64,000 nt of DNA from Priestia koreensis (GTDB lineage: Bacteria; Bacillota; Bacilli; Bacillales; Bacillaceae_H): NCBI RefSeq assembly GCF_001274935.1, contig NZ_LILC01000023.1, forward strand, positions 1 to 64,000. The letters are read 5' to 3'. This document shows positions 15,620-23,820 of this stretch, one piece after another; the stretch's first letter is position 1, and every line of letters starts with the position of its first letter. Below the pieces are notes generated by a model. That model had not been told where the DNA came from. It saw only the letters and a list, made by a program, of their open reading frames with translations, and made no database searches. The position numbers and the translations under genes were made by a program.

Positions 15620-15856
15620 TTCTCCTCCCCTATTTTATAAAAATTCTTCATTTTCCATTTTTACCCTTCAGAGTGAAGTGCAATTTCCATGGGTTTTACT
15701 GACTTAATGAAACGACTCGTTAATAGCGAATAGACAAAAAAATGCTCAGATATCATCTAACGGGTTCGGTTTTGAGGTGCAAAATTTGAATGAACAATGC
15801 TTTTCACAAGATAATTCTCAGTTGAATTAGCAGACACTTTAGCAGTGACGTTAGAA

Positions 15857-15896
15857 CAAAAAAAAGCTCGAAGCATTATGGCTACGAGCCTTTTTT
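15857..15896 (-). terminator. Terminator of the lipoprotein gene
   Basis: On the minus strand, AAAAAAGGCTCG and CGAGCTTTTTTTT frame a 16-nt inner loop. It lies about 55 bp past the lipoprotein stop. Confidence 0.75.
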
Positions 15897-15950
15897 ATCG
15901 TCTTATTTTGTTAATGATTAGCAACCATTACAATAACAAGGGTAATCCAT

Positions 15951-16346
15951 TTAATGTCTTTCAATAGTCACTGCATCTTCTTCTGGAGTAAGAAACGCCC
16001 TTTCACCAATTAAAAAGTAAGCTCCTTGACGTTCCATTTGCACATATTGAACCACTTTTTCTTTGTTAAGGAAAACCAGCAGATAGATGTCGTCCCTCAT
16101 ACCAATATTAGAGGGGTCTTTAAAATCTATGCCTAACTGTTTTTCGATACCTTCTTGTGTGCTGTATGGCGTAATCAGGTATGCCTTATCCCATTCAAAA
16201 GTTGTTCGTTTTTTTAGGTTTATCTCACTCTCACTTTTATCTCGTACAACAGAATTAATGGATTTTTCTAAGTCTGTATTGTGTTGAATAGAACTGCATC
16301 CAGCTAACAACAAAAATAGAAGGATGAACAAAGATATTTTTTTCAA
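15951..16346 (-). CDS. Small lipoprotein
   Basis: Two in-frame TTG codons are possible starts. The one at 16346 has better spacing (9 nt) from GGGGAG, giving 131 residues. The lipobox LLLAGC places the lipidated Cys near residue 17, after a hydrophobic signal sequence. The mature part (about 110 residues) contains TTFEWDKAYLITPY and VVQYVQMERQGAYF, a pattern shared by a family of small Bacillus lipoproteins of unknown function. Immediately after the stop, the same frame can be read as a further ten codons (MDYPCYCNGC). Confidence 0.78.
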   Translation of the reverse strand: MKKISLFILLFLLLAGCSSIQHNTDLEKSINSVVRDKSESEINLKKRTTFEWDKAYLITPYSTQEGIEKQLGIDFKDPSNIGMRDDIYLLVFLNKEKVVQYVQMERQGAYFLIGERAFLTPEEDAVTIERH

Positions 16347-16536
16347 CTTCAACTACTCCCCTTTAATGCATTCTGGGCATATGTAAATTCCTTCGTCATC
16401 TGTATGGCTCTTCTATTATTTTAACATAAATATCCAGAAACCTGTTTGCTTTTTTCAACATACAAAACCTAATAGCAATTAGCACGCATATTTACACACC
16501 GACCATAACTTCTATCCCCCCTGCTAATTTGTATGC

Positions 16537-16568
16537 GTATTAGGTTTTTGTACTCGAAAACCTAATAC
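16537..16568. repeat. Perfect inverted repeat downstream of the ABC operon
   Basis: GTATTAGGTTTT and AAAACCTAATAC pair perfectly over 12 bp around an 8-nt loop, about 25 bp past the last permease stop. A third copy of the AAAACCTAATA word lies at about 16464-16474. It probably ends the operon, though a T run is lacking on the minus strand. Confidence 0.5.
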
Positions 16569-16590
16569 ATTAGATAGCTTTTTTTCTCCA

Positions 16591-17724
16591 TCAGAGTACA
16601 TCACGCCGCGCTTCTCTTTTCCCTACAACGATCATCAAACCTACTACTAGTACAAAAAATACAGCATATCCTGCTGGGACAAACCAAATGGGATGAAAAA
16701 TGCTAAACGTATCTCCAATCAAAAAGAAAGCAACCCCTGCAATCATGACAAACGTTGTGAGGATTTGCACACCTATCAGTACAATTGTATTCGGTACAAT
16801 GGTTGAAATAGCCATTGATAGCGTACCAAGCAATAAAGAAGAAAAACAGATAGCGAGTACAGACCAAACAATGTACTCCCAAAACGTCACATCGTACCAA
16901 TAGTAACTGCTCATTGAATGTAAAGGCAGCTGAAAGTGTGATGATGTATGATTTGTCGCATATATAGAGAGGTAAACGAACAACAATAGAGTCGTTAAAA
17001 TCGCCGTGCTTGCTAAACCAGCAAGCAACTTCGTTCGATAAACTCTCCTCCCTTTTTTCGAGCTATATTGAAGCGGCTCTAACTCTTTTAAACGATCTCT
17101 TAAAAATAGTGGAGAAATGAAAATAGCTACACTAATAAAAAGAATAATGGATAAGTTAGTTTTAACATTATTAAAATTTTCTAATACTGTATCTGTATAA
17201 GATGGGTATTTTTTCTCTGCAAGTATCGTTTGAAAATGTTTTTTTTGCCCCTTCTCTGCATACTTCATTTCGGATTGGATTGGTTCCACTCTATATTTGT
17301 ACTGCTCCATAGATCCCTCCATCGCTTGAAGCTCCCAAAATTCATCTATACTTCGCTTAAAAAATATTAGATCATGATAATTACTTTGCTTTTGATTATT
17401 GTCATCCCATTGTCTCAAGCTCTCATAGGATGTAATCCCTGCATCATCTGCTTGAGGATCATTCTTTAAATACGTATCCGCCTGCTGTACCTTTTGATTA
17501 TATTCCTTCACAAAATCTCCGTACTCTTTACGATTAATATTCGCTCCGTATTTGGGTATAAACTTCTGTTCAATAGCAAAATCATCTCTGTCTGGTCGAC
17601 CGTTTGGAAAATATTCAATGTGAAAGCTAAAGAGTAAAAAGTAAAGGACAACATTAACAAACGCAAGTAAGATCATCATTTTCCACGAGAAAATTTTCTT
17701 CATTTCCATCCAAAATAGCTGCAT
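16591..17724 (-). CDS. ABC transporter permease-like membrane protein (last gene of sigma operon)
   Basis: The ATG at 17724 lies 2 bp after the stop of the preceding gene, with AAAGGAT as its site. The 377-residue product has one N-terminal helix (about 15-34), a long extracytoplasmic loop (about 40-190, rich in Lys/Asp/Gln) and a C-terminal block of five or six helices. This is the ABC2-type permease plan, here with a large sensor-like ectodomain. It probably pairs with the similar protein at 17726-18964 to form the membrane part of the transporter energised by the ATPase at 18966. Confidence 0.78.
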   Translation of the reverse strand: MQLFWMEMKKIFSWKMMILLAFVNVVLYFLLFSFHIEYFPNGRPDRDDFAIEQKFIPKYGANINRKEYGDFVKEYNQKVQQADTYLKNDPQADDAGITSYESLRQWDDNNQKQSNYHDLIFFKRSIDEFWELQAMEGSMEQYKYRVEPIQSEMKYAEKGQKKHFQTILAEKKYPSYTDTVLENFNNVKTNLSIILFISVAIFISPLFLRDRLKELEPLQYSSKKGRRVYRTKLLAGLASTAILTTLLLFVYLSIYATNHTSSHFQLPLHSMSSYYWYDVTFWEYIVWSVLAICFSSLLLGTLSMAISTIVPNTIVLIGVQILTTFVMIAGVAFFLIGDTFSIFHPIWFVPAGYAVFFVLVVGLMIVVGKREARRDVL

Positions 17725-17725
17725 A

Positions 17726-18964
17726 TTAACCAATATCCTTTCTATAGAACTTTCTGATTGCAAATGCACCACAAAACAAACCGATAGCAAGATAAATAAA
17801 TAGCGTAATCATTTCCTGATGTTCAAATCTTGGTTCAATCGTTGATGATCCTGAAAAGTACATATGGGGATTTAATAACAAGGACGTTAAATTAAAATTG
17901 AACAGAATGAACAGAGTTGGTATTTTTATAAAAAAAGACGGAAGAATGAAGATCGTAGTTAGTAATAATGTCACCGTAATCCACGTGATATAACTGTTTC
18001 GCACAAACATGCTCACTGTAAAGGTTAATATCGATACGATAAGCAACGCCATGACAATAATTGCGATCGCGAGCCATAAATATTGTTTGAATTCCACCGG
18101 CCACCACGTAACGTACGGCCACTTATTTTCCCAGTTAAGGCCACTGCTAATTTGAACTCCCCATAACCTGGAGTAGTCGTACACGTGAAAAAAAGTTACT
18201 AAACTGACAGCGAACAATGGAATTAATAGCAGAATAGTCATTAATAATGTAGCCACAAGCTTATTCCATACGATATGACGACCTCTTTTTGTACTATACG
18301 CTACTAAGTGAGATCGATGTTCAAACTCGTAATTAGCAATTAGAGCGGTCATCAGTGCAACAAGCATGATCCCTTCAAGCGCGATATTTTTCAACAGATC
18401 GCGAAATAATTTAGTATGCATTTGATAGGTCCCTGCAAAAAACCACTGCTTATACTCTTCGTTGTGCTTTATTTCCTCTAAACGAGTTCCTAATTTTTTA
18501 TACTCGTTTGACATCAACTCTTTTGCTGTTCCATGCAGGTGAAAGCTCTGGATGATCGGTTCTTTTAGTTCATTTACTTTCAGCTCCGAATAACGCTGAT
18601 CCAGCGCTTTTCCCATGTTGATATAACTTTGCATAAGACCCATTCGGTCAATTTCATGCTGTTTCTTTTTTGATTCTTTGTTGTATTTTTCAGCTGTCAT
18701 CGTATGTAAAAAAGCAGGCGCTTCTTGAAACCCAGAATTAACTGTGCGTACCTCTCTATTTAAATCCTCCTGCATTGTTTTTAGACTTGAGTCATTAAAA
18801 TGAAGTCCATATTTCTCGATAATCTCATTCACTATTCCCAACTCAGTCTTATGGTACGCTCCGCTTACAATGGTAAAGATATTAAATGCAATGAAGATTC
18901 CTAATAAACCAAGGATCACCGGTGAGCATAGTGCTTTTTTCATTTCGAGCCACGTAATGTTCAT
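17726..18964 (-). CDS. ABC transporter permease-like membrane protein
   Basis: This 412-residue protein has one N-terminal helix (about 10-33), an ectodomain of about 160 residues and a C-terminal helix block, like the next gene. It appears to be a diverged paralogue of that gene, with the same order of features. The start (MNITWLEMKKAL) is 1 bp from the ATPase stop, and both genes share the motif EMKK followed by a helix at the N-terminus. A heteromeric permease is the simplest reading. The substrate cannot be inferred; envelope-stress or peptide export would fit the ECF-sigma context. Confidence 0.78.
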   Translation of the reverse strand: MNITWLEMKKALCSPVILGLLGIFIAFNIFTIVSGAYHKTELGIVNEIIEKYGLHFNDSSLKTMQEDLNREVRTVNSGFQEAPAFLHTMTAEKYNKESKKKQHEIDRMGLMQSYINMGKALDQRYSELKVNELKEPIIQSFHLHGTAKELMSNEYKKLGTRLEEIKHNEEYKQWFFAGTYQMHTKLFRDLLKNIALEGIMLVALMTALIANYEFEHRSHLVAYSTKRGRHIVWNKLVATLLMTILLLIPLFAVSLVTFFHVYDYSRLWGVQISSGLNWENKWPYVTWWPVEFKQYLWLAIAIIVMALLIVSILTFTVSMFVRNSYITWITVTLLLTTIFILPSFFIKIPTLFILFNFNLTSLLLNPHMYFSGSSTIEPRFEHQEMITLFIYLAIGLFCGAFAIRKFYRKDIG

Positions 18965-18965
18965 C

Positions 18966-19841
18966 TTACCGACCTATCGTGCTTTCATTTTCATATTCAG
19001 CTAAAAATACGTCTTCTAGCTGCGGATGAACGGCGTTCCATGAAGGATCGATTGGTTTATTGGCCACAAACCTAACAAGCATTTTTCCATGCTCCTGCTT
19101 TTCCTGCAGTGTTAAATAGGTTTCTCGAAACGATGGTAGATGATCAAACGATAAGGACGTTTCAAACACTTTTCCTTCTAACGTTTGGCAAATGTCTGTG
19201 ACGGGCGATTTATATAGTAACTCCTGATTTTTTATCATAATAATCTCATTTGCAATAGATTCAATGTCAGATACAATGTGCGTGGATATAATGACGGTAC
19301 GGTTTCGAGCGAGGTCAGATAACAAATGACGAAAACGCGCTCGTTCTTTCGGATCTAGTCCTGCTGTCGGCTCGTCCAATATAAGGATTTTTGGATCATT
19401 TAGAAGTGCTTGGGCAATTCCTACGCGCTGAATCATCCCACCGGAAAACTTCCTCATTTTTTTATGCTTTACTTCTGTTAGCGCGACTTTCTCAAGCACG
19501 TCGTCAATTCGTTGCTTTACTTCTTTTTTGTTCATTCCTTTTAGTGCGGCTAAGTACGTTAAATATTTTGCGGGCGTATAATGCTTGTAATAGCCAAACT
19601 GCTGGGGAAGGTATCCAATTAACTCACGGTACGACTCTCCAAGCACTTCAATTGGTTTTCCATTGTATAGGATTTGACCGTTTGTCGGCTGAATAAGCGT
19701 TACAAGCATTTTAATTAACGTCGTTTTCCCTGCTCCATTTGGTGATAATAGACCATAAATACCCTGTTTAAATTCTAAATCAATAGCTTGTAAAGCGGTA
19801 AAATCCCCATATCTTTTTTCAACATTCTGCAACACTAACAT
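18966..19841 (-). CDS. ABC transporter ATP-binding protein
   Basis: This 291-residue ATPase shows Walker A as SPNGAGKTTL (about 33-42), a Q-loop in YLPQQFGYY, the signature FSGGMIQR (about 138-145), Walker B ILILDEPTAGLDP (about 158-170) and the switch His in ISTHIV. The first Gly of the canonical GxNGAGKT is Ser here. The start overlaps the preceding gene by 7 bp. It belongs to the DrrA/CcmA-like export group and should drive the two downstream permease-like proteins. Confidence 0.93.
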   Translation of the reverse strand: MLVLQNVEKRYGDFTALQAIDLEFKQGIYGLLSPNGAGKTTLIKMLVTLIQPTNGQILYNGKPIEVLGESYRELIGYLPQQFGYYKHYTPAKYLTYLAALKGMNKKEVKQRIDDVLEKVALTEVKHKKMRKFSGGMIQRVGIAQALLNDPKILILDEPTAGLDPKERARFRHLLSDLARNRTVIISTHIVSDIESIANEIIMIKNQELLYKSPVTDICQTLEGKVFETSLSFDHLPSFRETYLTLQEKQEHGKMLVRFVANKPIDPSWNAVHPQLEDVFLAEYENESTIGR

Positions 19842-20599
19842 GACAAACCTTCCTCCTGTTTACGGTTAAATACGTGCTTAAGCGAAATCATATACACACA
19901 AAAGCTTACGGCTAAAATAATTCCATATACAAAACTAGGAAGCTCTTTTAAGATGAACTGATATTGTTCCCCGCATACGATAAAGGAACTCCCATTTACT
20001 AGCCCCCACACTCCCATAAATACGAAAACCCTTCTTAAAAAATTGCCAGACATGAGAAAGAGTAATAGACCAGCAGAAAATGAAAATAAACCCGTCATCG
20101 ATAATAAAATGCCTCGCAGCACATCCACATTAAATGTAAGTGATAGCAAAAATACGCATGTCATATTGATAATAATTGCTACACTACTGAAAACAAGCAT
20201 TTTAACGGCTAGTAGTTGAAAGATCGTATATTTCGTCGTCATCTCCAGCTCAAATGTTTGTGCGAGTTTTTTATAGTAGTAGCTACATAGCATTAAGCTT
20301 ATAAAGATTAACGGCGATAGCACAAACAGCAGCACGTAAAAATGAGATGTGTCAGCAGACGATGTGTGATTTCCTAGATAGAAATAAGCCCAAACAATAA
20401 GCGTTAAAATACCGGTGATTAGACCTTCTACACGATTAATAAAAATGGCTCTCCAGCCGACTTGACGCATCAGCTCGTATAGGGAGGAGAAAAAGGATAG
20501 CTTTTTTGTAAGTCCCTTCGCAACAATCATGTTTACTTGTTTTTCTATTTCGTCGTCTGAAGGATAAGGTATGGACAATCTTTTATTCTTAACAGGCAT
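19835..20599 (-). CDS. Membrane protein, candidate anti-sigma factor
   Basis: This 254-residue protein begins with about 45 hydrophilic residues (MPVKNKRLSIPYPSDDEIEKQVN...), followed by six predicted helices. It overlaps the sigma gene by 11 bp. The position (second gene after an ECF sigma) and the cytosolic N-terminal arm plus membrane domain are what a membrane-bound anti-sigma regulator would look like. However, no ASD or zinc-binding HxxxCxxC motif is visible, so it may instead be a further transporter subunit. Confidence 0.7.
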   Translation of the reverse strand: MPVKNKRLSIPYPSDDEIEKQVNMIVAKGLTKKLSFFSSLYELMRQVGWRAIFINRVEGLITGILTLIVWAYFYLGNHTSSADTSHFYVLLFVLSPLIFISLMLCSYYYKKLAQTFELEMTTKYTIFQLLAVKMLVFSSVAIIINMTCVFLLSLTFNVDVLRGILLSMTGLFSFSAGLLLFLMSGNFLRRVFVFMGVWGLVNGSSFIVCGEQYQFILKELPSFVYGIILAVSFCVYMISLKHVFNRKQEEGLSC

Positions 20600-21140
20600 A
20601 ATGCTTCATCTCCTTTCTTAGCTTCTTAAGAATCGTATAGTACTTTGTTTTTACAGAGGATTCGGGCAAATTGAGCATTCCTGAAATCTCCTGAAAAGTT
20701 AATTCCAAAAACAATTTAAAACGGATAATTTGCTGCTCCTCAGCTTCAAATTGCTGAAGCAGTTGATTGACGAGCTGCATATCCTCCTTCGTCGCCAAAT
20801 GTTCTAGAACGTAATCAATTCCTTCAATTTCAATCTCTTCTTCGTACACCGTTTGTCTCGTGGTGCGATACGATTTGGAGCGAAAATAATCGACCATATG
20901 ATTAGAAGAAATGCGATAAAGCCATGTACGAAACGAAGATTTTTTGCGATCAAAATTTAAGATTGACTGCAGAACGCGAACAAAAATTTCTTGCGTTAAA
21001 TCTTGTGATAATTGTTCATCAACGGTTTGTTTATAAACAAATGAGAAAATTTCTTTATAATACTTTTTAATTAATTTGTTGGCACTCTCCTCATGACCAT
21101 GTTGTTGTATCTTCCTAATCCATCGCCCTTCAAAATCCAT
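20589..21140 (-). CDS. ECF-type RNA polymerase sigma factor
   Basis: A 183-residue sigma-70 family protein of group 4. Region 2 is visible as QDLTQEIFVRVLQSILNF and SFRTWLYRISSNHMVDYFR (about 45-85). Region 4 is visible as LTFQEISGMLNLPESSVKTKYYTILKKLRKEM (about 147-178), a helix-turn-helix that recognises the -35 element. Region 3 is absent, as expected. The gene heads a five-gene, tightly overlapping operon (sigma, membrane protein, ATPase, two permeases), which suggests the sigma activates the transporter in response to an envelope signal. Confidence 0.92.
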   Translation of the reverse strand: MDFEGRWIRKIQQHGHEESANKLIKKYYKEIFSFVYKQTVDEQLSQDLTQEIFVRVLQSILNFDRKKSSFRTWLYRISSNHMVDYFRSKSYRTTRQTVYEEEIEIEGIDYVLEHLATKEDMQLVNQLLQQFEAEEQQIIRFKLFLELTFQEISGMLNLPESSVKTKYYTILKKLRKEMKHYAC

Positions 21141-21172
21141 TGCATTATCACTTCACTTTCGTTGTTCATCTA

Positions 21173-21202
21173 TATATTCGTAAAAGAGACAGAAATAGTT
21201 TT
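21173..21202 (-). promoter_or_regulatory. Possible ECF-sigma autoregulatory promoter
   Basis: On the minus strand, AAAAC is followed 17 bp later by CGAATA, 33 bp before the sigma start codon. The AAC motif and CG-rich -10 resemble ECF promoters, but single matches of this type are common in AT-rich DNA. Confidence 0.3.
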
Positions 21203-21530
21203 AGGAATGTTGTATTTTATAAAAAAAGATCAAATTAAACACTTCCTCATCATAGCTGAAAAAGAATTACAAAAAAACATAAAAATACCATATAATGGTG
21301 TTGAGCGCTAAGTTGAACGTTTAAAAAGCTTTGACCCATCGAGTATCGTAATTTTGAAAATTGTCATGCAATATTTCGGTACATACTAGCTTTTAGCACT
21401 TTTTCTGTAAGCGCTCAAGTTTTGATGCAGGTTATGAAGGAAATACATTTCTTCTTGTGCAGGCAATGGGGTCATACATTTGGATCAAACACGAGGACAT
21501 ATGTTGAAACCTACGAGGGGTGGAGAGAAA

Positions 21531-22166
21531 ATGGATTTTATTTTGGAGAATAAATGGCTCTTTCTTATTGCTGGTGAGATCGTCTTTTGGGTCTCAATTT
21601 TAACCTTTTTAATTATGAGGTATTGGTTTAAATTTAAAAAAGCGAGCGTTCTCTTTTTTGCTATCTTTATCCTTAATGATCTTTGGATCGCTACAATTGG
21701 ATTTATGGACTATATGGAGACTGGGAAATTTTCAATCTATCAAATCATCGTGATTATTTTTATTATTTATGCGTTCACTTATGGCAAATCAGACTTTAAA
21801 AAACTAGATGCCTTTATACAGAGAACCGTTGCAAAAATAAAAGGGGAGCCCCTTCCCCTCCAAGAAAAGAAGCCTGAACTTTACGGTATGACTTATGCAG
21901 TAAAGCAATGGAAAGAACTGCTCTGGCATTTGGCTGTGTTCATCGTAGCGCATGTACTTATCATTCTATTTATTGGCTTAGCTGATCAAATGGCAGACGT
22001 TACGTCCTTAAAGACGCTAGCCGATCTGTGGTTTTCAAAGTCCGTTGCTGTTCCTTTTGAAAATACGGTCGCAAACAACATTAGCAAAGTGTGGACGTTA
22101 ATTGTAGGTATTGAGATTTTAGTCGTCATTTCCTACACGATATTTCCGAAAGGGAAAAAAAACTGA
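21531..22166 (+). CDS. Integral membrane protein of unknown function
   Basis: The ATG at 21531 follows GGGGTGGAGAG; an upstream extension lacks a site. The 211-residue product has five predicted helices in a 3+2 arrangement with a central cytosolic loop (about 95-125, KLDAFIQRTVAKIKGEPLPLQEKK). The word YGMTYAVKQWKELLWHL occurs before helix 4. I know similar hypothetical membrane proteins in Bacillus but no function. It is monocistronic with a shared terminator downstream. Confidence 0.75.
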   Translation: MDFILENKWLFLIAGEIVFWVSILTFLIMRYWFKFKKASVLFFAIFILNDLWIATIGFMDYMETGKFSIYQIIVIIFIIYAFTYGKSDFKKLDAFIQRTVAKIKGEPLPLQEKKPELYGMTYAVKQWKELLWHLAVFIVAHVLIILFIGLADQMADVTSLKTLADLWFSKSVAVPFENTVANNISKVWTLIVGIEILVVISYTIFPKGKKN

Positions 22167-22180
22167 GCGCTAAAACAGAC

Positions 22181-22209
22181 AAAAAGCCTTCTGCTGAGAA
22201 GGCTTTTTT
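22181..22209. terminator. Bidirectional terminator between convergent genes
   Basis: AAAAAGCCTTCT and AGAAGGCTTTTTT form a near-perfect stem, serving the genes at 21531 (plus) and 22213 (minus). Confidence 0.85.
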
Positions 22210-22212
22210 ACA

Positions 22213-22512
22213 TCAGTACGTTCTTCGCACAAAGGCTAGGTAAATCGATGAAGAAATACTTTGAACAAAAAACACAAGCATAACATAATAAATAAAATAT
22301 TCTTTATTCATCACCTCAACTACGGCAACTAATACGACTCCAATGACAATACCAGCGGTCAACACTCTATAAGATAAAGACTTAATTTTGAGAATGAACA
22401 GCTGTCCTCTTTCATCCTTAGATTCCATGTTTCGCTCAAAGGTCATTTTGTAAAGCTCAGAAATGATCACCAGCAAAGTTAACGTTAAAAATCCCCCTGT
22501 GGCCATATTCAC
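22213..22512 (-). CDS. Small membrane protein paired with an XRE regulator
   Basis: This 99-residue protein has three predicted helices (about 5-20, 47-67, 71-90) and a basic/acidic loop between helices 1 and 2 (FERNMESKDERGQLFILKIKS). The ERGQ loop and the overlap with a small Cro/CI-type regulator gene are typical of a widespread Bacillus two-gene module (XRE regulator plus DUF2178-like membrane protein) of unknown function. The start overlaps the regulator stop by 4 bp (ATGA). Confidence 0.75.
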   Translation of the reverse strand: MNMATGGFLTLTLLVIISELYKMTFERNMESKDERGQLFILKIKSLSYRVLTAGIVIGVVLVAVVEVMNKEYFIYYVMLVFFVQSISSSIYLAFVRRTY

Positions 22513-22718
22513 GATTCCACATCCTCCTCATACTGAAATACGTCGGTTATTTCTTTTCCAAGCGAATGAGCAATTTTAAAAGCTAATACCAAAGATGGAT
22601 TGTACTTGTTTTTCTCTAAGGAGATAATGGTCTGCCGGCTGACGTTTATTTCATTTGCTAAATCTTGCTGTGTCCACTTCTTTTCTGCTCTACCTATAGC
22701 AATACTATTTTGGAGCAT
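22509..22718 (-). CDS. Small XRE-family transcriptional regulator
   Basis: This 69-residue protein consists almost entirely of a Cro/CI helix-turn-helix: WTQQDLANEINVSRQTIISLEKNKYNPSLVLAFKIAHSL. The recognition helix SRQTIISLE is clear. Short regulators of this type (YozG/YgzD-like) usually control their own promoter and the membrane protein encoded after them, here at 22213. The start ATG has GAGGAAGAG upstream. Confidence 0.92.
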   Translation of the reverse strand: MLQNSIAIGRAEKKWTQQDLANEINVSRQTIISLEKNKYNPSLVLAFKIAHSLGKEITDVFQYEEDVES

Positions 22719-22922
22719 TCTCTTCCTCTTCTCTGATATCCATTTTTTTCTATTTTAAATGTAAGATATTTTTTACAAAAAGTAAACTATTTTTCACATC
22801 GAACGAATGATACAAATTGCATTGAAAACAACAACTTTTTATCCGTATCCGTGTTAAAATAAATTAATGAATTGGTTTTTTATGCCATATAATGACCTTG
22901 CGCGATAAAGGAGGGAATACGA

Positions 22923-23204
22923 TTGACAGCTATTATAGTCGCATTAACGATTGTTATAATCGGATTACTATCTGCTTCGTACTTGTGTAAAGGAAAGTCC
23001 AAAAAAAGAAAGTATATGATTTGGGGCATTACAATTATGATTGCAATTGCCCCTTTCCTGTCATTCTCAATTGGACTAACGTACGCATTTATAGTTAGAA
23101 ACACTTGGGCTGCACTCATTATGTGGTGTCTTTTTCCGGTAATGTTTTTGGTAGGGTTCATTGTCTTGTTCGTTGGTATTGTAAAAGAAAAAGAAGCCGT
23201 TTAA
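22923..23204 (+). CDS. Small three-helix membrane protein
   Basis: A TTG at 22923 with GGAGGG 7 nt upstream opens a 93-residue frame. Helices lie at about 2-19, 32-55 and 62-86, with a Lys-rich loop (CKGKSKKRKY) between the first two. No family is recognised. It is monocistronic with a perfect terminator. Confidence 0.7.
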   Translation: MTAIIVALTIVIIGLLSASYLCKGKSKKRKYMIWGITIMIAIAPFLSFSIGLTYAFIVRNTWAALIMWCLFPVMFLVGFIVLFVGIVKEKEAV

Positions 23205-23234
23205 AGAATACGAGGGCGTGCGTGTGGCCGCAAC

Positions 23235-23270
23235 AAAAAGCTCAGGGATCTATTGTCTCCCTGAGCTTTT
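23235..23270. terminator. Intrinsic terminator (bidirectional)
   Basis: AAAAGCTCAGGGA and TCCCTGAGCTTTT form a perfect 13-bp stem with a 7- to 8-nt loop after the gene at 22923. Confidence 0.85.
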
Positions 23271-23325
23271 CGTAATGTTTATTTTGAAAAAATTATAATT
23301 TTTATGTCCATTCATACAAAAACAA

Positions 23326-23568
23326 CTACGGACGGTTCCAAATAAATACTCTCACAAACAACCCTAAAAGAAACACAACAAAAACAGAGGTATTGGCTGT
23401 GAGTGCAATATTCGCAAAGAAACTCGGTTCTTTTCTGAAACTCACTATACCTAAAACGTTACCGACCACAAGGATAGCTAAAGAGATCCAACTAGAATAA
23501 GGTAGAGGATGACTGTAAAATAAAACAACGCTTATTAACGCGCAAAGAGCTGATAAATATTTGTACAC
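23326..23568 (-). CDS. Small membrane protein
   Basis: A GTG at 23568 with GGAGGCGG upstream starts an 80-residue protein with three short hydrophobic helices (about 3-20, 27-43, 55-75). It ends in a basic/aromatic tail (FVRVFIWNRP). It resembles generic small Bacillus membrane proteins; the function is unknown. Confidence 0.65.
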   Translation of the reverse strand: MYKYLSALCALISVVLFYSHPLPYSSWISLAILVVGNVLGIVSFRKEPSFFANIALTANTSVFVVFLLGLFVRVFIWNRP

Positions 23569-23785
23569 GAAACCGCCTCCAACTTCTATATATTACCATT
23601 CGAAAGAACGATTGTGTAATGAGGTTGTTATAAATATGTATATGATTGTTAAGAGACCTATTTATAATAGATGAGTTAATGCAAAAATGAGGATAACATC
23701 ATAAATCTAAGTACCCACATGGCTTTTTATTAATCTTCTTTTATAGTCATTTAGATAGGTAATATTTTTACAAATCAATAAACAC

Positions 23786-23820
23786 GAAAAAAACAGGAGA
23801 GCAAAATAGCCATCCTGTTC
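23786..23820 (-). terminator. Terminator of the LysM-GH18 gene
   Basis: On the minus strand, GAACAGGA and TCCTGTTTTTTTC form a stem that starts at the stop codon of the gene at 23819. Confidence 0.75.

Noticed and set aside
21093-21311. Plus-strand 72-codon frame overlapping the sigma gene start
   Set aside because: It overlaps a clear ECF sigma gene on the other strand and has no ribosome binding site.
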